Shown here: positions 52,514-61,397 of the stretch, piece after piece
Numbering within the stretch: the first letter of the stretch is position 1
How the letters are laid out: the number at the start of each line of letters is the position of its first letter
Assembly: GCA_964625575.1 (NCBI GenBank)
Contig: CAZVBQ010000009.1
Location: forward strand, 1-64,000
Direction of reading: 5' to 3'
Source: UTCHB3 sp964625575
Lineage (GTDB): Bacteria > Bacteroidota > Ignavibacteria > Ignavibacteriales > Ignavibacteriaceae
DNA length: 64,000 bases
Position numbers and translations under genes: made by a program
Notes under the pieces: model-generated
Seen by the model: the letters and a program-made list of their open reading frames with translations, nothing else
Database searches by the model: none
What the model was told of the DNA's origin: nothing

Positions 52514-52978
52514 ATGATAGACGATACAGCAAAAAGATTTGCGGACCTCACCTGCATGCTCTCGAGGGAGTGTGGAAGAAAAGAAGAATTTTTTGCCCGG
52601 TGTTACAACCTCACACCGGCAGAGCTCAGAATGCTGATGCTCTTTGGCGACAGGCAATTTATCGCGATCAAGGAACTCGCGAACATGATGGGACTCACCC
52701 CCGGAAGAATAACTCACATTCTGACTTCACTTGAAGAGAAGAAACTCGTTCAACGCAAGCAAGACGCGGTCGACAAAAGAAGTTTCAATGTTTACCTGAC
52801 AGGTCAGAGCAGGCCGTACATTAACAACATAAATTCGGGGCATGTTTTAGTCCATAAAGAGATATTCGACACCCTCGACCATGACACACAGGAGAATGTG
52901 ATAAATGTGATGGAGTCGCTCATCAAAGCGATGCAGAACTGGGTTCTTCAGGAATCCGAGCGCGAAGTTAACGTCTGA
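52514..52978 (+). CDS. MarR family transcriptional regulator
   Basis: 154 residues with the MarR winged helix: LTPAELRMLMLFGDRQFIAIKELANMMGLTPGRITHILTSLEEKKLVQRKQDAVDKRSFNVYLT, flanked by dimerisation helices. An N-terminal CMLSRECGRKEEFFARC segment is Cys-rich (three Cys) and might be redox-responsive. It is convergent with the GH13 gene (2-bp gap). A candidate operator is the pair of 15-bp palindromes at 55075/55098, though this is only inference from site type and proximity. Confidence 0.9.
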   Translation: MIDDTAKRFADLTCMLSRECGRKEEFFARCYNLTPAELRMLMLFGDRQFIAIKELANMMGLTPGRITHILTSLEEKKLVQRKQDAVDKRSFNVYLTGQSRPYINNINSGHVLVHKEIFDTLDHDTQENVINVMESLIKAMQNWVLQESEREVNV

Positions 52979-52980
52979 GC

Positions 52981-54495
52981 TTAGAAGAAGCTTCCCGATC
53001 CGGCGAAGTCCTCGTCAAAAACCAGGATATGGCTCTTCCACGGAGGAAGATCGATATATAAGCCCTTCCCGGTCAGCTCGGTCACTGCTCTGATGTAGAT
53101 ATTATCGTTCATTACATCGTTGAAGAGCACCGTGTCATCGGAAGTCGTAAAACTGAACTTCAGAAAGCACTGTGAAGTTACAGACGAATAATTCACCACA
53201 ACAATTATGTTGCGTGCCGCGAGCTTCCACTTCCAGGCCAGCAGGTTGCTGTTGGTGTGGTTGTCATCCCAGGCTTTATGCGCGAAAAGGAGTTCCCAGG
53301 CGCCATCCCTGAACGCGCGGTCGAGCGTGATGGCAAGCAATTTCTCATAGAACTTTTCAATTTTCTGATGAGGCGACTCTTTTGCCTCCCTGCCGAGTTG
53401 CATCACCTGTTTCAGCTTTCGCCCTTCCCATTGTCCTTCCTGGTAGAGCATCAGACCTGGAATTGTCGCGGCGATCGTGGCGGCTGCCATCGATTTATCG
53501 TGACCAAAAACGTGGAGCGCTCTCTCTTCCTCGTACTTCTCTATATATCGTATCGATTTTTGCTGAACTGTCAGGTCGGCAGTCAGGTGCCCCCTGATTT
53601 CGGTAGGTCCGTTCTTGGCGAGGTGATCGTAGAGCATCTTGTCGGATGTGTAATCGAAACCAAGTTTTTGGAGGTCTCGCTCGAGCCCCCAGTAAGTTTC
53701 GGCGATAAATATGAATCCCGGATCAAAAGATTTAATCTCGTTTATGGCTGCCGACCAGAATTCGCCTCCGCTTTCAGGAAATTTTGATTGATCCGCGGCT
53801 CCGCTCCAGGTGTTCCCAAAGACGTTGTTAAGCACCAGCATGGCCATCGCGCACCTTACCCCGTCGCAGAGGCGGCTGATCTCCTGAAGAGTGCCTGCCA
53901 TGTAGTCACGGGTAAGGGGGTGGAAATAGTTTAGTTGAACGGTGTCACGCCAGGCGGGGAAGAAGGGATCCCTTCCGTGAGCGAAGTGGAGCCCGGGATG
54001 ATCAGGAACCGTGAAGTAGGTGTACGGTTCACTTTCCCACGCTTCCCGGTCGACTTGAAGGAATATCTCCGGGTTCTCACGGAGCACCCTGCTTGTTGAG
54101 CCGAAGTGGTTTGGTACAAAATCGAGGATGAGAGCCATGCCCAGCGAGTTCAGTTCTTTCTTCAGATTCAGCAGATCTGCTTCGGTGCCGAGAGACGGGT
54201 TGACCGTATATTCGCAGATCGCGTAAGGCGAACCGATCACATCCGCTTTTGTCCAGTCTTTCAGCCCGGCATTATACTGCTTGATAAGTTCGGGCGTAAA
54301 ACACCCTTCATCCAGGTTATCCGTACAGGTTTTCCAGATGCCGAGAAGCCAGATGAAATCGATCCCTTTTTTCTTCAGTTCAAGCCATACCGAACCGGGG
54401 ATGTCTTTTAATTTAGCGTTTTTCCCGAATCTTTTTATCCAGACCCGGGTATTTATTTCGTAAAGTTTTGGATTGTTCAACATATAACTACCCAT
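52981..54495 (-). CDS. GH13 alpha-amylase-family protein with altered nucleophile region
   Basis: 504 residues, (beta/alpha)8-barrel family. Conserved region I is DFVPNH, region III is FIAETYW (acid/base Glu) and region IV FGHD. Region II reads LCDGVRCAMAMLV, where the catalytic nucleophile Asp of GxRxD is Ala (codon GCG). No signal peptide, so cytoplasmic. Without the nucleophile it may be inactive as a hydrolase, or a binding or regulatory protein. The start could also be the ATG four codons in (54483), which has GGGTAG upstream. It is divergent from the Nudix gene. Confidence 0.85.
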   Translation of the reverse strand: MGSYMLNNPKLYEINTRVWIKRFGKNAKLKDIPGSVWLELKKKGIDFIWLLGIWKTCTDNLDEGCFTPELIKQYNAGLKDWTKADVIGSPYAICEYTVNPSLGTEADLLNLKKELNSLGMALILDFVPNHFGSTSRVLRENPEIFLQVDREAWESEPYTYFTVPDHPGLHFAHGRDPFFPAWRDTVQLNYFHPLTRDYMAGTLQEISRLCDGVRCAMAMLVLNNVFGNTWSGAADQSKFPESGGEFWSAAINEIKSFDPGFIFIAETYWGLERDLQKLGFDYTSDKMLYDHLAKNGPTEIRGHLTADLTVQQKSIRYIEKYEEERALHVFGHDKSMAAATIAATIPGLMLYQEGQWEGRKLKQVMQLGREAKESPHQKIEKFYEKLLAITLDRAFRDGAWELLFAHKAWDDNHTNSNLLAWKWKLAARNIIVVVNYSSVTSQCFLKFSFTTSDDTVLFNDVMNDNIYIRAVTELTGKGLYIDLPPWKSHILVFDEDFAGSGSFF

Positions 54496-54590
54496 TCTTT
54501 CTTAAATTTGGGCATTCGATCGATTATTTTGATAAACCCTTAAATCTCACCGTTAAACCTACAAAACTTTTTGGTGAAAGGAAAACGAAA

Positions 54591-55055
54591 ATGAAGCTCG
54601 CAACCCTCTGCTACGTCAAGGATGTGGAAAATCATGCAACACTGATGATGCACAGGATCAAGAAAGAGAACGACATGCACGAAGGGAAGTGGAATGGCCT
54701 CGGTGGAAAGTTCGAGCCGGGCGAATCCCCCGAAGAGTGCGTCATCAGGGAAGTGCTGGAAGAGTCTGGCCTGCAGATCACCAATCCAAAACTTGAAGGC
54801 TTCATCACTTTCCCCGCGTTCGATAACGTGGAAGACTGGTATGTTTTCGTTTACACTGCTTATGAGTTTACCGGAGAGCTCATTGAATCAAATGAAGGCG
54901 AACTTCACTGGATATCCGATGAAAAACTTCTCGATCTCCACCTTTGGGAAGGAGACACCATCTTCATGCGCTGGCTCGGCTCAGGCAAGATATTCTCTGC
55001 CAAATTCGAGTATGACAAAGGAGAGTTCACCGGGCACTCGGTGGTGTTTTATTGA
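54591..55055 (+). CDS. Nudix hydrolase (MutT/8-oxo-dGTPase-like)
   Basis: 154 residues from the ATG at 54591 with AAAGGA upstream; the upstream open frame is non-coding. The Nudix box GGKFEPGESPEECVIREVLEESGL is intact. The 'MHEGKWNGLGGKFEPGE' lead-in resembles MutT-type 8-oxo-(d)GTP diphosphatases, so a nucleotide-pool sanitising role is likely. Confidence 0.9.
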   Translation: MKLATLCYVKDVENHATLMMHRIKKENDMHEGKWNGLGGKFEPGESPEECVIREVLEESGLQITNPKLEGFITFPAFDNVEDWYVFVYTAYEFTGELIESNEGELHWISDEKLLDLHLWEGDTIFMRWLGSGKIFSAKFEYDKGEFTGHSVVFY

Positions 55056-55074
55056 TATCCACCTTGCAAAGCTT

Positions 55075-55112
55075 TTCATTAGTAATGAACAAAAGTTTTC
55101 ATTAGTAATGAA
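55075..55112. promoter_or_regulatory. Two tandem 15-bp palindromic operators
   Basis: The perfect palindrome TTCATTAGTAATGAA occurs at 55075-55089 and 55098-55112, centres 23 bp apart (about two helical turns). It lies 20 bases after the Nudix stop and ~170 bases before the subtilase start. This is the form expected of a dimeric regulator's double operator. Confidence 0.65.
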
Positions 55113-55279
55113 AAGGGTAGCTAACTAATTATAATGAAATAAGTTACAGGGTAAAGGTTCTCAGGTTCTGAAGTTCTCAGGTTCTCTAGTTCTTAATTTT
55201 ACCAACCAAATATTCCCTTGTATATTACCTCTATTTTACTGAAATTTAAAGTCCCTTTCAATCATAATCGAGTAACAAA

Positions 55280-58135
55280 ATGTTTTTCGCTTCAGTGGTA
55301 AGAAATACCCTCGCTCTCTGCCTTGTGGCAGTTTTTGCCCTCTCCGCGCAACAGGTACCGCAGAGAGTTATTTCCAAAGGAAATGTTGACTATCTTTCAA
55401 ACGAGCTGATAATCAAATTCAGATTTCAGCAGCCAACGGATGCCGCGGGAAGTGTCACCCCGTTGGCCTCGATCGCCGAAAGGCTCGAGTTCCTCCAGGT
55501 AAAAAAGGCAAAAACCCTCTTACCCGTTAAAGCCATGAAGGCAACCACTTCGGGACTCGACAGAATCGTTTCGGTCACCTATGCTGCCGATATCGACCCC
55601 GTTTATGCCGCGACAAAACTCGCGAAAGTTTCAGAGATTGAATGGATCGAGCCGAGATACGTTTATAAATCAACTTTTGTGACCAACGACCCGTTATACA
55701 ACCAGCAGTGGTACCTCCCCAAGATTAAAGCACCTGAAGCATGGGACATAAATCAAGGTTCACCCAATATAGTTGTGGGTATTGATGATACAGGCGTCGA
55801 CTGGGATCACCCCGACCTCTCCGGAAACATCTGGATAAACGCTGATGAAATTGAAAACAACGGAATTGATGACGATAACAACGGCTACATCGATGATTAC
55901 CGCGGATGGGACTTCGGCGGAGCGACCGGTACCCCCGATAATAACCCGATGGAAGATGCCCCCGACCACGGCACCCACGTTGCCGGTTGCGTGAGCGCTT
56001 CAACCAATAACGGCGTTGGTGTTGCCGGTATCGGTTTCAGCACGAAAGTAATGGCTGTAAAAACTTCGAGAAACGACCAGCGCGATCCCTCTTCTGGCTC
56101 GCCGTACATCGTTTACGGCTACGAGGGGCTTATGTACGCGGCCCAGAATGGCGCGAAAGTCATTAACTGCAGTTGGGGCGGTGGCGGATACTCCCTCCTC
56201 GGTCAGAACATAATTGACGAAGTGACAGCTATGGGCACCGTAATTGTAGCCGCGGCAGGCAATGAGTCAAGCCGTGACAAGTATTACCCCTCTGCATATA
56301 ACAACGTTCTTTCTGTGGCTGCAACCACGAATTCTGATGCCCGTTCGTCATTTTCGAACTACGGTTACTCTGTTGATGTCGCTTCACCGGGAAGTGGCAT
56401 TTATAACACCTGGCAGAACAACACTTATGCCAGCCTCAGCGGCACTTCGATGGCTTCGCCTATCACGGCGGGACTTGTAGCCCTCACGATGGCGCAGTTC
56501 CCGAATTTAACGCCACTTCAGGCTGCTGAAAAAGTGCGCGTGTCGGCTGATAATATAGACAATTTGAATCCCTCGTTCGTCCAGCTCCTCGGAAAGGGGA
56601 GGATCAACGCCTTAAGGGCGCTCCAAACCAACGATTTCACCTCGGTCAGAACTGTTGAAGCTGTATTCTCAGATGCCGTTACCGGAAACAACGATGGTAT
56701 CTTCCAGCCGGGCGAGACCATCTCGGTTATGGTGAAATTCAAAAACTGGCTTAACCCCACTTCAAACCTCAGCGTGACTTTGGTGAGCAAGACCTCCAAC
56801 GCGACTGTAGGCGGCAATGCAACCGTGAATTTTGGAGCAAAGGCCACCGGTGAGGTATTCGATAATTCAAGCAGCCAGTTCCAGTTCACAATTTCACCGA
56901 CAGTGCCGGAGAATGCCGACCTCGCTTTCGTGCTTTCTTACAGCGACGGAACTTACAGCGACTTTGAGTGGATAAACACCACCGGCAACCCCACCTACGC
57001 CACTACAATGGGCAACATGGTCGCCGTTACTGTAACCAGTACGGGCAACCTCGGATATGCCGACTACCCAAACAACACCAAAGGTCTTGGCTTCAAATTT
57101 GATGGCGGTAACAGCATGCTGTTTGAAGGCGGACTGATGCTTTCAACCGCGGCTAACCAGATCATCAACTCGGCCAGGGGCGCGTCACAAAACGTTCAGG
57201 ATAAAGACTTCCAGAGTGAGGTACCTTTCTCACTCAAGATCCCCGGCGTGAAAGCCGATGTTGAGGGTTATGGCGTGTTCAACGACAACCTCGCGGGTGG
57301 TTCGAAGCTTGGGTTACAGATCAAACAGAGATCATACAATTATTCAGCGACTGCTGATGAGAATTTCGCGATTATCAGATATACTATCAAAAACACCTCC
57401 AACAGCGCGGTTAGCGGGCTTTATGCCGGTCTCTATTTCGACTGGGATCTTATCGACGGCTCCGGTGACCGCACCGAGTGGAATGCCGCGGGCAACTACG
57501 GCAAGGTATGGAACAACAACACCTCGTTCACAACCAGAGTGGGCACCGCCCTCATCAGTGGTACAAACTACAGTTTCAAACCGATCGCCAACGACGGCTC
57601 TGCGGGAGGAATTAACGTTTACGATGGTTTCACCGATGCCGAAAAGTGGACAACACTCTCATCGGGTGTAGTAACCGGACAGATAGGCGCGGGTGATATC
57701 TCACACGTTATCGGTGGCGGACCGTACAACATCGCCGCCGGCGACAGTATCGAAGTGGCGTTTGCCCTTGCTGCTGCCAACACCGACGCTGATCTCGATC
57801 AGGCGATATCAAATGCCCGTGGCAAGTGGACAGGTATCACCTCACTTAAGGATCTTGGAAACGAACTCCCCGGTTCATTCGCCCTCGAGCAGAACTTTCC
57901 GAATCCGTTCAATCCTGAGACCGTTGTACGTTACGCGTTGCCCGCACCGGGTAATGTAGTGTTAACCGTTTACAATTCACTCGGTCAGAAGGTAATGACC
58001 CTCGTGAACGGAGCACAGGAAGCCGGTAACCATCAGGTTTCTTTCAACGCGGCAAACCTCCCCAGCGGCCTCTACTTCTACAAACTGGAGTCGGGCACAT
58101 ATTCCGCCGTGAAGAAAATGATGCTTTTGAAGTAG
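55280..58135 (+). CDS. T9SS-secreted subtilisin-like serine protease (S8)
   Basis: 951 residues. Signal peptide (LALCLVAVFALSAQ), propeptide (~25-135), then an S8 domain with the catalytic triad in VVGIDDTGVD (Asp170), DHGTHVAG (His230) and SGTSMASP (Ser388). A calcium-like acidic insert (NNGIDDDNNGYIDD) lies between Asp and His. Residues ~450-860 are beta-rich. The C-terminal ~85 residues are a T9SS type A sorting domain (NFPNPFNPETVVRYAL to KKMMLLK). It is predicted to act at or beyond the cell surface and possibly to degrade extracellular protein. The tandem palindromes upstream may regulate it. Confidence 0.93.
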   Translation: MFFASVVRNTLALCLVAVFALSAQQVPQRVISKGNVDYLSNELIIKFRFQQPTDAAGSVTPLASIAERLEFLQVKKAKTLLPVKAMKATTSGLDRIVSVTYAADIDPVYAATKLAKVSEIEWIEPRYVYKSTFVTNDPLYNQQWYLPKIKAPEAWDINQGSPNIVVGIDDTGVDWDHPDLSGNIWINADEIENNGIDDDNNGYIDDYRGWDFGGATGTPDNNPMEDAPDHGTHVAGCVSASTNNGVGVAGIGFSTKVMAVKTSRNDQRDPSSGSPYIVYGYEGLMYAAQNGAKVINCSWGGGGYSLLGQNIIDEVTAMGTVIVAAAGNESSRDKYYPSAYNNVLSVAATTNSDARSSFSNYGYSVDVASPGSGIYNTWQNNTYASLSGTSMASPITAGLVALTMAQFPNLTPLQAAEKVRVSADNIDNLNPSFVQLLGKGRINALRALQTNDFTSVRTVEAVFSDAVTGNNDGIFQPGETISVMVKFKNWLNPTSNLSVTLVSKTSNATVGGNATVNFGAKATGEVFDNSSSQFQFTISPTVPENADLAFVLSYSDGTYSDFEWINTTGNPTYATTMGNMVAVTVTSTGNLGYADYPNNTKGLGFKFDGGNSMLFEGGLMLSTAANQIINSARGASQNVQDKDFQSEVPFSLKIPGVKADVEGYGVFNDNLAGGSKLGLQIKQRSYNYSATADENFAIIRYTIKNTSNSAVSGLYAGLYFDWDLIDGSGDRTEWNAAGNYGKVWNNNTSFTTRVGTALISGTNYSFKPIANDGSAGGINVYDGFTDAEKWTTLSSGVVTGQIGAGDISHVIGGGPYNIAAGDSIEVAFALAAANTDADLDQAISNARGKWTGITSLKDLGNELPGSFALEQNFPNPFNPETVVRYALPAPGNVVLTVYNSLGQKVMTLVNGAQEAGNHQVSFNAANLPSGLYFYKLESGTYSAVKKMMLLK

Positions 58136-58202
58136 CGGGAAATGAATTATTTAAGTGTTGTTTTTGTTAAACTTGGATATTGATAACTAAAAAAAGAAGA
58201 TT

Positions 58203-58691
58203 ATGATTGGAGTATTAAAGATCATACACGTGGTGAGCGCCGGTTTGTGGCTCTCGCTGCTGATTTACGGTTTTATTTTAAGGGGTAGAATGGCGCAATC
58301 CAAAGGCACGTCTGAGGAAAAAGGCTTGATCCTCACATGGATAAGCTCGATGAACATCCTCGGGATAGTGGGCTCGATGGGCGTGTTGCTCACGGGTCTT
58401 TACCTTACGATCGCGATGGACTATGGTTTCTTCAAGTTCGCGAGCGGTGGTAACCACTGGCTCTACACAAAACAGTTTGTAATGGTGATCATCCTCATCC
58501 TTATTGGCGCGGTGATGATCCCGACAGCGAAGAAGATCAAAGGTCTTCTTCTGCCCGACCTAAAGTCAGACCGCCCACTCGGTGAAGACGCCTACGCGCT
58601 TCTTGGCAAGCTAAAAAGAGTTGATCTGAGCATGAGCGTGCTCGTCATTCTTAACATTTTAATGGCGTTCTCGAGATATTTCATAAAGTAA
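58203..58691 (+). CDS. Four-helix integral membrane protein (CopD/DUF2269-like)
   Basis: 162 residues with four predicted membrane helices. The first contains IIHVVSAGLWLSLLIYGF, reminiscent of CopD/DUF2269-type proteins with a His near the membrane surface. The family link is by general pattern only. It ends three bases before dxr, so it is likely cotranscribed with dxr and rseP. Confidence 0.65.
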   Translation: MIGVLKIIHVVSAGLWLSLLIYGFILRGRMAQSKGTSEEKGLILTWISSMNILGIVGSMGVLLTGLYLTIAMDYGFFKFASGGNHWLYTKQFVMVIILILIGAVMIPTAKKIKGLLLPDLKSDRPLGEDAYALLGKLKRVDLSMSVLVILNILMAFSRYFIK

Positions 58692-58694
58692 TTG

Positions 58695-59837
58695 ATGCAG
58701 AAAATTGCCGTTCTGGGCTCCTCCGGTTCGATCGGAGTAAACACGCTTGAAGTGGTGCGCCACCTCAGCGACCGGTTCAAAGTAACAGCCCTCAGTGTTA
58801 ACAGCAGGATCGATATCCTGGAAGCACAGATCGCTGAGTTCAAACCCGAAGCAGTCTGCGTGGTAGATCACGACGCGGCGGCACTTCTTAAATCGAAGAT
58901 TGATCCGAAGATCCGTGTTCTTTCAGGTGAAGAGGGGTTGATAACCCTCGCCGCTGAAACAGAATATGATGTTTTTGTAGGCGCCATGGTCGGATTCTCC
59001 GGACTCGCGCCAACCATTGAAGCGATCAAAAAAGGGAAGCGGATTGCGCTTGCCAACAAGGAAACCCTTGTGGTAGCCGGCGAGCTGATAAAGGAGCTTT
59101 GTGCCGAATATGACGCGGAGATGATTCCCGTTGATTCGGAACATTCCGCCATTTTCCAGTGCCTCATCGGTGAACACGTGCGCGAGATAAGCCGCATTAT
59201 CCTCACCGCTTCGGGCGGACCATTCTTTAAGTTCACGAAGGCGGAGCTTGACGGAGTAACCGTTGAGCAGGCTTTGAAGCACCCGACCTGGAAGATGGGC
59301 TCGAAGATCACGATCGATTCGGCCACTCTTATGAACAAGGGGCTTGAGCTGATTGAAGCCCGGTGGCTTTTCAATCTTAAAGCCGACAAGCTTGACGTGG
59401 TGATACACCCACAATCAGTCATCCACTCGATGATCGAGTTCAACGACGGCTCGGTTAAAGCCCAGCTGAGCGTGCCCGACATGAAACTTCCGATACAGTA
59501 CGCCCTCACTTACCCCGAAAGGATTGAGGCAGCCTGGGTGAAAAACAACTTCCCCGCGATAGGTACTTTGAATTTCTTTGAACCTGACTGTGAGAAGTTT
59601 GAGTGCCTGGGCATTGCTTACGACGCTCTTGACGTGGGAGGCACCGCTCCCTGCATAGCCAACGCGGCAAATGAAGTGGCGGTACAGAAGTTCCTGAACA
59701 GGGAGATCGGCTTCACCGGCATCCCCAAACTTATCCGCAAGTGCCTCGACGGGGTGCAGAACCACAAGGTCGCCGACCTTCCCACAGTTTTTGAAACAGA
59801 CAGAAAAACCAGGGAATACGCCCTGACTTTACATTAA
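58695..59837 (+). CDS. dxr: 1-deoxy-D-xylulose 5-phosphate reductoisomerase
   Basis: About 380 residues. NADPH loop GSSGSIGVNTLEVV, ALANKETLVVAGE, metal-binding PVDSEHSAIFQCL, GGPF and TWKMGSKITIDSATLMNKGLELIEA are all present. It is the second step of the MEP isoprenoid pathway. The ATG at 58695 is preferred over the TTG directly before it. The rseP gene follows 16 bp downstream, a common pairing in bacteria. Confidence 0.95.
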   Translation: MQKIAVLGSSGSIGVNTLEVVRHLSDRFKVTALSVNSRIDILEAQIAEFKPEAVCVVDHDAAALLKSKIDPKIRVLSGEEGLITLAAETEYDVFVGAMVGFSGLAPTIEAIKKGKRIALANKETLVVAGELIKELCAEYDAEMIPVDSEHSAIFQCLIGEHVREISRIILTASGGPFFKFTKAELDGVTVEQALKHPTWKMGSKITIDSATLMNKGLELIEARWLFNLKADKLDVVIHPQSVIHSMIEFNDGSVKAQLSVPDMKLPIQYALTYPERIEAAWVKNNFPAIGTLNFFEPDCEKFECLGIAYDALDVGGTAPCIANAANEVAVQKFLNREIGFTGIPKLIRKCLDGVQNHKVADLPTVFETDRKTREYALTLH

Positions 59838-59853
59838 AGGAGTAAACTATTTA

Positions 59854-61227
59854 ATGCAAGAGATCATTTATTTTATAATCACAATCGCGATGCTCGTTTT
59901 TGTGCACGAACTTGGCCACTTCATTGCTGCCAAACTTACAGGAATGCGCACCGAGGCATTCGCGATCGGATTCGGCAAAAGGGTTATTGGTTGGAGCAAG
60001 CCGAGAGGTTTCTCGTTCGGACCACTTCCTGAAGATGTGGACCTTGGAGACTACACCGACTACCGGCTCTGCTGGCTCCCGCTCGGCGGATACGTAAAGA
60101 TCTCCGGTATGGTCGATGAGAGCATGGAATCGGAATTCGCTGAAAGCGAGCCGAAACCGTACGAATTCCGCTCGAAATCGGCACCGGCGAAGATCTTCGT
60201 GATCCTCGGCGGTATCATTATGAACCTTCTTCTCGCCCTGGTGATCTTTTGGATAATGAACATCACGATGGGAAAACAGCTGATTGAAATACGCGGTTTT
60301 CAATACATCCCGACACATTCATTTGCTGAAAAACATGGCTTTATGGCGGGTGACTCGATCTTCGCCATCAACGGTAAGCAGATAAAATACCTCAACGAGA
60401 TCAGTGAAGAGATATTGATCCACAGCGCCGGCAAAGACATAACAATTGATTTCAGTAGAAATGGCGAGAAAAAGAGCGTTACTGTTGACAAAAAAGATGT
60501 ACCGAAAGATGAAGCAACAGGTCCGCTTTTCCCTGTGGTAGATAAATCCAATCCGTTTGTTGAAGCTCTTGCTCCTGAATCACCCGCAAAAACGGCCGGA
60601 TTAAAGCCAAAGGACAAGATTCTCTCGTTAAATGGCTCGCCGGTGGTTTCCGTTACAAATGTAATTGATCTGATAGGCAATTCAGGCGGCAAGGAAGTTG
60701 ATTTCAGGGTTCTGCGTGGCAAAGACACGCTCGCCGTGGCTGTTGTTCCGAAAAAGGATGAAGCCGGGCAGTACAAAGTCGGTATCCAGCTTAACGGTAC
60801 CACTGATACCACCATGTTCGACGTGTATGAATATGGATTCTTTGAAGCGGGTTCCAAGAGTTTTGGCCAGATCGGATCTGTAACGGTGCTTACGTTCCAG
60901 ATGCTTGGCAAAGTTATCACCGGCGATATCGCTTTTGGAAAGGCTTTCGGTGGACCTGTTAAAATCGCTCAGATAGCCGCTGATTCTGCCGATAAAGGTG
61001 CTGCTGGCTTCTTCTACTTCATCGCGATGCTTTCACTTTCGCTCGCGATCTTTAACTTCTTCCCGATCCCCGTACTCGATGGCGGTCACCTCGTTTTCAT
61101 CCTGATCGAATCAGCCATCCGCAAAGAGATCCCCGTAAAGATCAAGATGCGCATCATGAACACCGGCATGGCCCTGCTTATTGGCCTTATGGTGTTTGTG
61201 TTGTATAATGATATTTTTGGTATGTAA
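59854..61227 (+). CDS. rseP: Site-2 membrane metalloprotease RseP
   Basis: 457 residues. Zinc site HELGH (His18, Glu19, His22) in the first membrane helix, one or two PDZ domains in the middle (GLKPKDKILSLNGSPV) and the second zinc motif NFFPIPVLDGGH in a C-terminal helix. It cleaves membrane-spanning anti-sigma factors or signal-peptide remnants. Confidence 0.94.
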   Translation: MQEIIYFIITIAMLVFVHELGHFIAAKLTGMRTEAFAIGFGKRVIGWSKPRGFSFGPLPEDVDLGDYTDYRLCWLPLGGYVKISGMVDESMESEFAESEPKPYEFRSKSAPAKIFVILGGIIMNLLLALVIFWIMNITMGKQLIEIRGFQYIPTHSFAEKHGFMAGDSIFAINGKQIKYLNEISEEILIHSAGKDITIDFSRNGEKKSVTVDKKDVPKDEATGPLFPVVDKSNPFVEALAPESPAKTAGLKPKDKILSLNGSPVVSVTNVIDLIGNSGGKEVDFRVLRGKDTLAVAVVPKKDEAGQYKVGIQLNGTTDTTMFDVYEYGFFEAGSKSFGQIGSVTVLTFQMLGKVITGDIAFGKAFGGPVKIAQIAADSADKGAAGFFYFIAMLSLSLAIFNFFPIPVLDGGHLVFILIESAIRKEIPVKIKMRIMNTGMALLIGLMVFVLYNDIFGM

Positions 61228-61228
61228 G

Positions 61229-61396
61229 ATTAAGTGTTAAGTGTTAAGTGTTAGGTGTTAATATCTTACTTGGCATTGGTGATTAAAAAAAGCCGGGTCG
61301 CGTGATCCGGCTTTTTATTTTAAATGGAGTGTTCAGTTTTGCCCGAAACCTACGGATACCCGAAGCAAATAACACCTAACACCTAATACCTAACCC
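61229..61396. repeat. Inverted word repeats flanking a terminator
   Basis: The left arm (61229-61260) is made of TAAGTGTTAAGTGTTAGG words. The right arm (61370-61396) is AACACCTAACACCTAATACC, its complement. The terminator at 61287 sits inside the potential long hairpin. Confidence 0.65.
61287..61316. terminator. Bidirectional terminator
   Basis: Stem AAAAAGCCGG / CCGGCTTTTT with a 10-base loop, with T-tracts on both strands. It lies between the converging rseP and ATP-grasp-like genes. Confidence 0.85.
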
Positions 61397-61397
61397 T

